Below, one piece after another: positions 15,367-22,169 of a DNA stretch of 32,706 nt. The translations under genes were made by a program, and so were the position numbers. This stretch comes from Anabaena sp. 54 (GTDB lineage: Bacteria > Cyanobacteriota > Cyanobacteriia > Cyanobacteriales > Nostocaceae), in assembly GCA_900299285.1 (NCBI GenBank), contig OMJF01000146.1, positions 1 through 32,706 of the forward strand, read 5' to 3'. Below the pieces are notes generated by a model. It searched no databases and was not told the origin of the DNA. It was given only the letters and a program-made list of their open reading frames with translations. The stretch's first letter is position 1; every line of letters begins with the position of its first letter.

Positions 15367-17151
15367 TTAGCCTATAATTTTCATTTTTTTCATTAGAAAT
15401 GAGGCACTTGTATTTTTACAAATCCCATTACGAAGCTTGTAATCAAAAGACAATTGATTATTGAGAATCTCTACCTCAAAACATTTATTAGATAAATATT
15501 TTGGATATTTATCAGTGATTTCACAAACTTCAAGATCATGTGTTGCAATTACCCCCATAGCACCTAATTTTATTAGCTTTTCTATTAGAGCAATTGTTCC
15601 AATTCGCTTATCTTCTGAATTTGTGCCTCTTAAAATTTCGTCAAGAATAATGAAACATATATCTCCTTGTTGTAAACTGTCAATAATGAGCTTTAATGAT
15701 TTTAATTCTGCAAAGAAATACGATTCATTTTCTTTTAATGAGTCTGTTTTTCTGATACAAGATAGTATTTTAAAAGGGAATATGTTAGCTTCAGAAGAGC
15801 AAACTGGCAAACCTGCTTTTGCTAAAACAATATTCATACCGATTGCTCTTAAAAAAGTACTCTTACCTGACATATTTGAACCTGTAAGTAAGATAAATTT
15901 TTGCTCATCGAATGATACATCTGAAGATATTCTCAAGTGTCTGTTTATTAAAGGATGAGATAAATCTTTACAAGAAAGATTACCTTCATAATTAATTTTT
16001 GGATATATAAACTCCGGGTTATTAAAAGTGAAGTTTGCTAAACTTACCAAAGCATCAAACTCATAAACTGTACTTAGAAAACTGTTGATAGCTAACGAAT
16101 ATTTGAATTTCCATTTGTTTAAAGATACTAAAGCATGCACATGATATAGAAAAAGTCCGTTGAGTAAGACTAATCCCCAAGGATTGTTCATTGTTTCAAG
16201 TTTTTCTAAAATACTAGCCAAATATTTAATAGATTTACTGGCTTCAATTTTATCGCTAATTAAACTTGACTTTAAATTTTTTAAAATTGTGCTAGAGAAT
16301 TCTTCTAATTCAATTAAGCGAATTAGCTGACTATACTTATCAAGTATTCTATATGCTTTTTCAGCTAGTAATGATGTGTGTTTAATATTTTTATAATTTA
16401 TTAATAATAGAAACAAGTTTATAATAAAGAATAATCCGCAGCTAATGATAACTAAAATCCTTAATTTAGCAACTAAAAATAGGGAAATTGAAATAACTAT
16501 TACAGCAGGAAAAATATAATAAAGCGTTTTTTCAAATACTGATACTGAATTAGCAGGTATATTACTCCATTCAATTAAACTCAAGTAAGCTTCTTTCTTA
16601 TCTGGATATAACATTGCAATTGCTGTAAATTGTTGTCTGTAAGTAAGGTTTTCTGCTAATTCTTGTATTGCCTCATTATAAATTACAATCTTATCAGGAT
16701 CTACACCTGTAACCAAGATTTCATAAAGTCTTTTTTTCCCCATAAATGTCTGTGTTCTATTCACATGCTGAAAAAGTGAGTTTTCCCCAAGAATGTCAAG
16801 ATCAGTAGTGAATACACCAGATTGGGAAATGTATTCTTCACCATTATCAAAGGGAAGATAACCATATTGTATGTACTTATCCTCATCGTCATTAATTTTT
16901 TTTAAACATGAATAAATTTTCTCTTGATTAACAACTGCACGATGCATTTTAATTAATGCAATAAATATTACAATTGCCGAAACGGAAATAATTATCCACT
17001 TAGGTTTAAAATCTTGAAAATATACATATATACTTACTAATGCTATTGATGAAAAAAAGATTCTTAACAGACCAATAAGATTACTCTTTGCTGCCTCGTT
17101 TTGTTGTAGCTCTAAGTAGTGCTTTGCCAATTCAAAATACTTATTACTCAT
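15367..17151 (-). CDS. Membrane-anchored MutS-family ATPase
   Basis: 594 residues. The C-terminal ATPase is clearly MutS type: Walker A TGSNMSGKST (423-432), the ENESYFFAELK region (475-484), Walker B FIILDE with ILRGTN (500-511) and THDLE with His538. A reduced core/lever segment is visible (NSLFQHVNRTQTFMGKKRLY, about 124-143). The mismatch-recognition domain I and its FxE motif are absent. Instead there are two pairs of hydrophobic segments, about residues 26-69 and 211-252, which would anchor it in the membrane. This is not a housekeeping MutS; related membrane forms occur in other bacteria, with no function known to me. It is the first gene of the five-gene AT-rich block and almost touches the next gene. 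Confidence 0.85.
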   Translation of the reverse strand: MSNKYFELAKHYLELQQNEAAKSNLIGLLRIFFSSIALVSIYVYFQDFKPKWIIISVSAIVIFIALIKMHRAVVNQEKIYSCLKKINDDEDKYIQYGYLPFDNGEEYISQSGVFTTDLDILGENSLFQHVNRTQTFMGKKRLYEILVTGVDPDKIVIYNEAIQELAENLTYRQQFTAIAMLYPDKKEAYLSLIEWSNIPANSVSVFEKTLYYIFPAVIVISISLFLVAKLRILVIISCGLFFIINLFLLLINYKNIKHTSLLAEKAYRILDKYSQLIRLIELEEFSSTILKNLKSSLISDKIEASKSIKYLASILEKLETMNNPWGLVLLNGLFLYHVHALVSLNKWKFKYSLAINSFLSTVYEFDALVSLANFTFNNPEFIYPKINYEGNLSCKDLSHPLINRHLRISSDVSFDEQKFILLTGSNMSGKSTFLRAIGMNIVLAKAGLPVCSSEANIFPFKILSCIRKTDSLKENESYFFAELKSLKLIIDSLQQGDICFIILDEILRGTNSEDKRIGTIALIEKLIKLGAMGVIATHDLEVCEITDKYPKYLSNKCFEVEILNNQLSFDYKLRNGICKNTSASFLMKKMKIIG

Positions 17152-17414
17152 TTCATTACCATTGCGATTTTATATCTGTAAATAATCTGACCTTTCCCGT
17201 TAAGTCGTAAAACGTATCTTTTGATGATGCAACAGATTGTAGGATATTTAAGACTAAGAGTATTAGATTGTGCAACAAAAATTAATAATCTTTGGCTTTT
17301 GGTAAAATCCCTTACCTAAACGCTATATCACCAACAAGTTGTTAACTTTTTTAGCACTTTATTAGTTAACTCATCTTAATCGCATATTTTTACCTTAAAA
17401 GGTATATTTAGCAC

Positions 17415-18215
17415 CTAGTGACCAAGTTGGGCTTTAGCCTGTTGCCAAAGAGCTTCTAATTCTTCTAAACTATAATCTGTCAACGGACGTTCAATCACAT
17501 CCTCCATTTTTTGTAATCGTTGAATAAATCGCTGACTTGTGCCTTGTAAACCCGCACTAGGATCAAGTTTATGCCATCTGGCAATTTGAATAATGGCAAA
17601 TAGTAAATCACCTAATTCTGATTCTTGTCTTTCTTTGGTTTCTTCAGCTAAAGCTTGTTGAAATTCCCCCAACTCTTCATGAAATTTGCCCCAAACTTCA
17701 TCTACATTATTCCACTCAAAACCAACTTTAGCAGCTTTTTCAGATATCTTCATGGCCGCATTTAAGGGGGGAAGACTGCGACGATAACGATTTAATTTAT
17801 GACTGAGTTTTTGTTCTTCTACAGTTTCGCCTTTTTCTGCTGCTTTAATCGTTTCCCAATTTTTGTGTACCTCTTCCATACTTGCCACAGTCACATCAGC
17901 AAATACATGAGGATGACGACGGATTAACTTTTGAGAAATACCCTCTGCAACTTCTTGCAAAGAAAAATCACCCGCTTCACTGGCAATTTGGGCTTGTAAG
18001 ATTGCTTGTAATAATAAATCACCTAGTTCTTCACAAATAGCTTTTTTATCCCCAGTTTGAATCGCATCTACTACTTCATAAGCTTCTTCAATGATATAGG
18101 GAGTCAGACTTTGCGGTGTTTGTGCTAAATCCCAAGGACAACCTTGAGGCGAACGCAATTTCGCCACTACATCTATTAATTCTTGTAACGCCACCAAAGT
18201 CTGATTAATTTCCAT
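17415..18215 (-). CDS. mazG: Nucleoside triphosphate pyrophosphohydrolase MazG
   Basis: 266 residues, the usual length for the two-domain MazG that hydrolyses (d)NTPs to monophosphates. The start is placed at 18215 (MEINQTLVALQELIDVVAKL); the frame is open another 42 codons upstream, but those overlap the preceding gene and are not MazG-like. Domain one has GCPWDLAQTPQSLTPYIIEE and AYEVVDAI with EELGDLL; domain two has GFEWNNVDEVWGKFHEELGE and ESELGDLLFAI. The E-E-x-x-E and E-x-x-D metal motifs are present in both. It follows the DUF2227 gene with a four-base gap, so they form one operon. Confidence 0.93.
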   Translation of the reverse strand: MEINQTLVALQELIDVVAKLRSPQGCPWDLAQTPQSLTPYIIEEAYEVVDAIQTGDKKAICEELGDLLLQAILQAQIASEAGDFSLQEVAEGISQKLIRRHPHVFADVTVASMEEVHKNWETIKAAEKGETVEEQKLSHKLNRYRRSLPPLNAAMKISEKAAKVGFEWNNVDEVWGKFHEELGEFQQALAEETKERQESELGDLLFAIIQIARWHKLDPSAGLQGTSQRFIQRLQKMEDVIERPLTDYSLEELEALWQQAKAQLGH

Positions 18216-18219
18216 ATTT

Positions 18220-18804
18220 TTACCGCTTTTTGACACTGCGACGACTGGGGGTAACTTTACGTTTCTTAATTTTGCCACGGGGGAGTAAACCTTGAATACC
18301 CTGTTTTTGAAATCGTTTATAACCAGAAACAGTCCAATCACTGCAAGAATGACTCATTGCACCGAGTTCACAGCCGACAAAGAGGGCAAAAAATTCTCCA
18401 TAATATATATAGATGGTCTTCCCCACAGTTCCCCACAGTTCCCCCCAGTTCCAAGCCACATTTCCCAACTTGGCGAAAATCATCACCACCACAATGGCCA
18501 CCAAGGCCAAAAAAGTCGTCAGATACACCACTCTTAATGTTGTACCAATAATTGGGCCGTGAGATAAAAAAGAGCGATGTCGTAGACTTTTTTGATAAGG
18601 TAGCCAAATCCACCGCAGAAAACCCCAACGCTGAAATTGACGGGAGTAAATATCCAAATCGGGACCAAACATCAACCCGCCAAACATAAACCCACCCGCC
18701 ACTAACAAAGTAATATTGCTGCTGTGAGTGGAAACTAACGTTATACCCGCCACAACAGGCATAGACCAAATAGTAATGCGATCGTGGGTTTGACCAGAGG
18801 GCAT
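18220..18804 (-). CDS. DUF2227 putative metal-binding membrane protein
   Basis: 194 residues. Recognised from MPSGQTHDRITIWSMPVVAG at the N-terminus, FGPDLDIYSRQFQRWG, and LRHRSFLSHGPIIG, the conserved His/Asp pattern of the cyanobacterial DUF2227 family (often called metal-binding protein). Three to four hydrophobic segments make it an inner membrane protein, and the C-terminus is very basic (GKIKKRKVTPSRRSVKKR). Its function is unknown. It lies upstream of mazG with a four-base gap. A run of near-identical TTCCCCACAG units on the + strand (about 18418-18450) encodes the Gly/Trp-rich WNWGELWGTVG. Confidence 0.85.
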   Translation of the reverse strand: MPSGQTHDRITIWSMPVVAGITLVSTHSSNITLLVAGGFMFGGLMFGPDLDIYSRQFQRWGFLRWIWLPYQKSLRHRSFLSHGPIIGTTLRVVYLTTFLALVAIVVVMIFAKLGNVAWNWGELWGTVGKTIYIYYGEFFALFVGCELGAMSHSCSDWTVSGYKRFQKQGIQGLLPRGKIKKRKVTPSRRSVKKR

Positions 18805-18913
18805 CTTAGAAAATTAAAAATATCAAATTAACAGTAAAACTCTCAATTAGTATAGCTCAATCCCGTTCACATCAGTCTTTCCCAATCCCCAAAAAAAATT
18901 TTCAAAAAAAGAC

Positions 18914-18943
18914 TTGCAAAATTTTCAAAGGCTATGCTATATT
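18914..18943 (+). promoter_or_regulatory. Promoter of tRNA-Val
   Basis: TTGCAA at 18914-18919, an 18-base spacer, and an extended -10 TGCTATATT (TATATT at 18938-18943). The tRNA begins 18 bases after the -10, which fits a short leader. Confidence 0.7.
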
Positions 18944-18960
18944 AATTGAGTGAGAGAAAC

Positions 18961-19033
<73 letters not shown>

Positions 19034-19129
19034 TTTAAAAAAACATAATCCCGTTTTGATAACAGTTTACAACTTGTTTGTGAACTGTTAAAACACTTTG
19101 AGGCTAAATTTTCAATTTGATTAATTTTC

Positions 19130-19163
19130 ACCCATCTGTGCATTAGCACAGATGGGTTTTTTC
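19130..19163 (+). terminator. Terminator of tRNA-Val
   Basis: A perfect 12-bp stem ACCCATCTGTGC / GCACAGATGGGT with loop ATTA, followed by TTTTTT. It lies about 97 bases after the tRNA, so the primary transcript carries a long 3' trailer. Confidence 0.92.
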
Positions 19164-19236
19164 ATGGCCGCTGTTACTGATATCTTTCCCATGATTTGAT
19201 TATCTTTATCATTAGTTGTTTTTTTGTAAATATATA

Positions 19237-19265
19237 TTGACAATTCTTAACAATTTCGTTATATT
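19237..19265 (+). promoter_or_regulatory. Near-consensus sigma-70 promoter of the 56-codon gene
   Basis: TTGACA at 19237-19242, a 17-base spacer and TATATT at 19260-19265. Expected transcription start is about 19272, giving a leader of about 29 bases before the ATG at 19301. It is the best promoter match I found in the window. Confidence 0.8.
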
Positions 19266-19300
19266 ACTTTACATAACTTAACAAATCGCAAAAAAATATT

Positions 19301-19471
19301 ATGTATACTCCAAAAGGACAAAAAGGTATTCTTAGCGACTACATTAGAGAACCCAACCCTTATTACGCAAGATATCGTAAGAAAGCGCAACAAACCTGCC
19401 ATAATTTTCACGGTGCTGTAGGAGTATTCGATGTAAACTCTACAGTTGTAGTTACATGGAAAGATACCTAA
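19301..19471 (+). CDS. Small unrecognised protein, 56 residues
   Basis: The ATG at 19301 opens a 57-codon frame: MYTPKGQKGILSDYIREPNP, then YYARYRKKAQQTCHNFHGAV and a strand-like end GVFDVNSTVVVTWKDT. The N-terminal two thirds are basic and aromatic; there is one Cys and two His, and no signal peptide or membrane segment. I do not recognise the family. It is supported by the promoter at 19237-19265, a fitting leader, and the terminator at 19521-19549, which together predict a transcript of about 280 bases. There is no clear Shine-Dalgarno sequence. An sRNA with an incidental frame is the alternative. Its neighbours are tRNA-Val upstream and the convergent DUF4276 gene downstream. Confidence 0.65.
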   Translation: MYTPKGQKGILSDYIREPNPYYARYRKKAQQTCHNFHGAVGVFDVNSTVVVTWKDT

Positions 19472-19520
19472 ATTTTTCAGTTTGAGTATTTGTATTTAAT
19501 GATGATGTTAAATTTTACTT

Positions 19521-19549
19521 AAAAAACCCCGACCAAACTGGGGTTTTTT
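19521..19549. terminator. Bidirectional terminator
   Basis: AAAAAACCCC (19521-19530) and GGGGTTTTTT (19540-19549) form a 10-bp stem with a nine-base loop, giving T-runs on both strands. It ends the 56-codon gene on the + strand and the DUF4276 gene on the - strand, whose stop codon overlaps it. Confidence 0.88.
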
Positions 19550-20207
19550 ATTGCCCTATTAAACGTCGAAGCTGATCTCGAAAATAACAAAAGCTTGGTG
19601 ATAGATTATTGTCAATGTCCATAAAGGGAGATATCTTTTCAGCCCAAGTTGTTTTCTCTTTACCACGGACTTGATAAGGAAGTTTAGACAACTTTTGACA
19701 ACCACCAGGATATACTGCGTCGGCTAACTTTTCCCATGTGCCACAAATATCATCATTGGTGTATGAATTTAGAATTGCTGGTTTAGCATTTGGATAAGCT
19801 GCCTTTACTGCTGCTAAATCACCTAAATACCATGCTTCTCCTTCCTCAATAGCGATGCAAAATTGCGTTTTTGGTTTAGGTTCACAAGAGTCTACAATAT
19901 TCAGTAATTCTTTGCGAAAAACACTCAAACATCGGTCATCAAGATCGCAAATAATGATCAGAACAGCATGATAACTAGGGGGATAACTGGCAAATGTTTT
20001 ACCATAAGCTTGAACAAGTCGCGGTAACTGGTCGAGCAAAATTCGTTTTTTGGGATCAGAATTAGATGTGAGATCTTTAGGAATATGCCCTACTCCTTTG
20101 TAAGCATGAATATTAAATGTGTGTTGTTCAGTGTTAATAATTTTTGGAACAAGAATATCAAGAGCAGTTTTCCCGGAAATATCCTCAACTAATATCTCAA
20201 AGTGCAT
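19548..20207 (-). CDS. DUF4276-like (TOPRIM-related) protein, partner of the ATPase
   Basis: 219 residues from the ATG at 20207, chosen because AAGGTGA lies just upstream and the protein then opens with MHFEILVEDISGKTAL, typical of the family. The open frame reaches 20273, but that extension lies inside the ATPase gene. Acidic positions fit a TOPRIM-like metal site: VED near residue 8, LIIICDLDDR in the middle, then CIAIEEGEAWYLGD, with KTTWAEKISPFMD near the end. The gene starts four bases after the ATPase stop, so the two are translationally coupled. By analogy with OLD, AbiL or PARIS pairs this would be the nuclease or effector half. The defence role is inference. Confidence 0.7.
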   Translation of the reverse strand: MHFEILVEDISGKTALDILVPKIINTEQHTFNIHAYKGVGHIPKDLTSNSDPKKRILLDQLPRLVQAYGKTFASYPPSYHAVLIIICDLDDRCLSVFRKELLNIVDSCEPKPKTQFCIAIEEGEAWYLGDLAAVKAAYPNAKPAILNSYTNDDICGTWEKLADAVYPGGCQKLSKLPYQVRGKEKTTWAEKISPFMDIDNNLSPSFCYFRDQLRRLIGQ

Positions 20208-20211
20208 ATAT

Positions 20212-21489
20212 TCACCTTGCGTCCAAGTAGTCACTGTACCAAAGTCCACCCAGGGGCAAACCTTCAGAAACAAGATTATTAATTAGAGGATCTTCACTAG
20301 CCCGCTTAATTTTAGCAAATCCATCCTCACCCTTTTCTAATACCCAAACTTCTTCAGGTTCAAGGGCATCTACAAAATATGGTTGATGTGTTGTCACAAA
20401 TATTTGTGACCCACCTCTCTGACCTGTAGTGTGTTCTCGAAATTCTCTAGCTAGGGTTTCTAAAAGTTTATGATAAAGTCCATTTTCCGGTTCTTCGATA
20501 CACAAAAATGGTGGTGGTGAAGGGTCTTCTAACATCAGAAGATAGGCGAATACTTTTAGTGTACCATCTGACATTTGTTGAGAATAAAATGGGTCTTGAA
20601 ACCCTTTATCATTGAAACATAAAAGTAGTCTTCCATCTGGACTTGGGTAGGTGCTAATCTTGTTGACACCGGGAATTTTGTTGGCTATTTTTTCCAGTAT
20701 GGATTGAAACTTTTCGGGATGTTCTCTTTCCATAAATTGAACTACATTACCTAAATTATCTCCATGAATATTCAAATGCTTTTGTGGTCCGACTAGAGGT
20801 AAACTACGGGCAGCATCTGGAGTAAAATAGCTTAAATACCACCCTTCAATAAATCTTCTAAACATAGAAATTCGGGGATGTTGTTTAAGTGAACCTAAAG
20901 TAGCAATTCCCAGTTTTCGCGGATCATCAAGTTCAACTACTTCGGTTTCTTTAGTTTCTGCTTCTGCTTCACCTCTTTGGATTTTATCCATTAAATCTGA
21001 CACATCAAAATCATCTTGCTTACCTTGTTGTTCACCTTTCCATGCGATTCCTCTGCCTTCATTGAGAATTAAAAAAGAAAAAGGAAATCCCTTATTTTGT
21101 CCTTTTATGGGTTGTCTCAGTCTCTCTCTTTTTACATAAGGTCTTCCCGATGAATCAATATCTATTGCTAATTCATAAGTAATTGGTCGGGCATTACCAT
21201 CCTCTTTATAATAGATTTCAAACTCAATACTTCCCTGTTGTCCTTGAGAGAGAATTTTCTCAAAACCACCACGACCATGAGCATAACAAGCTTCTTCTAC
21301 TCCATTTTTCAAGCAGTCTGCAAGAAAACCAAAAGTGTCGAAAATGGTACTTTTTCCCACGCCATTCTTACCAATAACGGCTGTCATTGGTGTTAATGGA
21401 TTGGCAGTTTGTGTGTTCCACAATTTCCCCAAAGTAATATCACGAATAACTCTGTAATTTCTGATTCTAAACCCTTCTATTCTAGACAT
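20212..21489 (-). CDS. OLD/RloA-like AAA ATPase
   Basis: 425 residues of the AAA_15/AAA_21 SMC-like ATPase group. Visible motifs are an RNYRVIRDI start (residues about 10-18), Walker A GKNGVGKST (40-48), ABC-type signature QMSDGTLKVF, Walker B FLCIEEPENGLY and an H-loop TTHQPYFVDAL. There is no fused TOPRIM domain; the separate gene immediately downstream may supply it. It begins only 21 bases after the pgsA end, yet has nothing in common with phospholipid synthesis, so it was probably inserted or captured behind that gene. The likely role is a phage-defence sensor ATPase (inference from family and pairing). Confidence 0.78.
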   Translation of the reverse strand: MSRIEGFRIRNYRVIRDITLGKLWNTQTANPLTPMTAVIGKNGVGKSTIFDTFGFLADCLKNGVEEACYAHGRGGFEKILSQGQQGSIEFEIYYKEDGNARPITYELAIDIDSSGRPYVKRERLRQPIKGQNKGFPFSFLILNEGRGIAWKGEQQGKQDDFDVSDLMDKIQRGEAEAETKETEVVELDDPRKLGIATLGSLKQHPRISMFRRFIEGWYLSYFTPDAARSLPLVGPQKHLNIHGDNLGNVVQFMEREHPEKFQSILEKIANKIPGVNKISTYPSPDGRLLLCFNDKGFQDPFYSQQMSDGTLKVFAYLLMLEDPSPPPFLCIEEPENGLYHKLLETLAREFREHTTGQRGGSQIFVTTHQPYFVDALEPEEVWVLEKGEDGFAKIKRASEDPLINNLVSEGLPLGGLWYSDYLDAR

Positions 21490-21510
21490 TTAATTTGCTC
21501 TACTTTGATT

Positions 21511-22023
21511 TTACTCACTAATTTTTTGAGGAATGAGATAAATTATTCCTGAAATAATTGTTAATATTACCGATACCCAAAAGGCAATTAAAATAGGAAT
21601 TTGCCAAATTGGAGATAAGGGAGAAATTAAGAGAGATATGGCAATAATTTGACTAACTGTTTTCAGTTTACCCCAAATATTTGCACCAGTGATAGTAGTT
21701 TGATTAACTCGCCAACCTGCGATCGCTAATTCCCGTGCTAAAATTATAAAAACTCCCCAAGCTGGAATTTTTCCTAATTCTACTAATACTAATAATGGTG
21801 CAAGTACCAATAATTTATCTACCAAAGGATCAAGAAATTTACCTAATTCACTAATTTGGTTAAGTTTTCTGGCCAAATATCCATCTAACCAGTCAGTTAA
21901 AGCTGCAATTAAAAATATAGTTAAACATATCCATTTTGCTTGATTTGTGGGATTGTATAAACCATAAAGTAAAAAAGGTATACCCAGCAGTCGAGAAAAA
22001 GTAATCCAATTAGGTAAAGTCAT
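21511..22023 (-). CDS. pgsA: CDP-diacylglycerol-glycerol-3-phosphate 3-phosphatidyltransferase
   Basis: 170 residues, an integral membrane enzyme of phosphatidylglycerol synthesis. The CDP-alcohol phosphotransferase signature is complete: DWLDGYLAR, then GKFLDPLVDK, with all the acidic residues (pattern DxxDGxxAR...GxxxDxxxD). About five hydrophobic segments flank it, starting NWITFSRLLGIPFLLYGLY. Length is typical of bacterial PgsA. In cyanobacteria phosphatidylglycerol is essential for photosystem II, so this is core. It lies downstream of glcD behind two hairpins, and directly upstream of the OLD-like pair. Confidence 0.93.
   Translation of the reverse strand: MTLPNWITFSRLLGIPFLLYGLYNPTNQAKWICLTIFLIAALTDWLDGYLARKLNQISELGKFLDPLVDKLLVLAPLLVLVELGKIPAWGVFIILARELAIAGWRVNQTTITGANIWGKLKTVSQIIAISLLISPLSPIWQIPILIAFWVSVILTIISGIIYLIPQKISE
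21719..21726. repeat. HIP1 octamer within pgsA
   Basis: GCGATCGC inside the pgsA coding region, supporting a cyanobacterial chromosome. Confidence 0.8.
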
Positions 22024-22094
22024 GAGAATTAAAAATGTCAGAATTTAGGGGTCAGAAAGAAGAATTAAAGACAGGGAGAAATGAAGAATTAGGA

Positions 22095-22153
22095 ATGAAA
22101 TACAGGTAATCAAAACTGTATTTCATAATACCAGGAATATATAGCTATTCCTG
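22095..22153 (-). terminator. Two adjacent hairpins between glcD and pgsA
   Basis: ATGAAATACAG (22095-22105) pairs perfectly with CTGTATTTCAT (22116-22126), and CAGGAATA (22132-22139) with TATTCCTG (22146-22153). They lie just after the glcD stop as read on the - strand. Neither has a T-run, so they may protect the glcD 3' end or allow partial read-through to pgsA. Confidence 0.5.
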
Positions 22154-22169
22154 ATTTCCAAATCCCTTG

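Noticed and set aside
15461..15958. 165-codon open frame on the + strand inside the MutS-like gene
   Set aside because: Antisense to the conserved MutS ATPase motifs, Ser/Ile-rich product with no recognisable domain.
18216..18341. N-terminal extension of mazG into the DUF2227 gene
   Set aside because: It overlaps coding sequence of a conserved gene and lacks MazG features. The ATG at 18215 gives a full-length standard MazG.
20208..20273. N-terminal extension of the DUF4276-like gene into the ATPase gene
   Set aside because: The ATG at 20207 has AAGGTGA upstream and matches the family start. The extension is the ATPase C-terminus in another frame.
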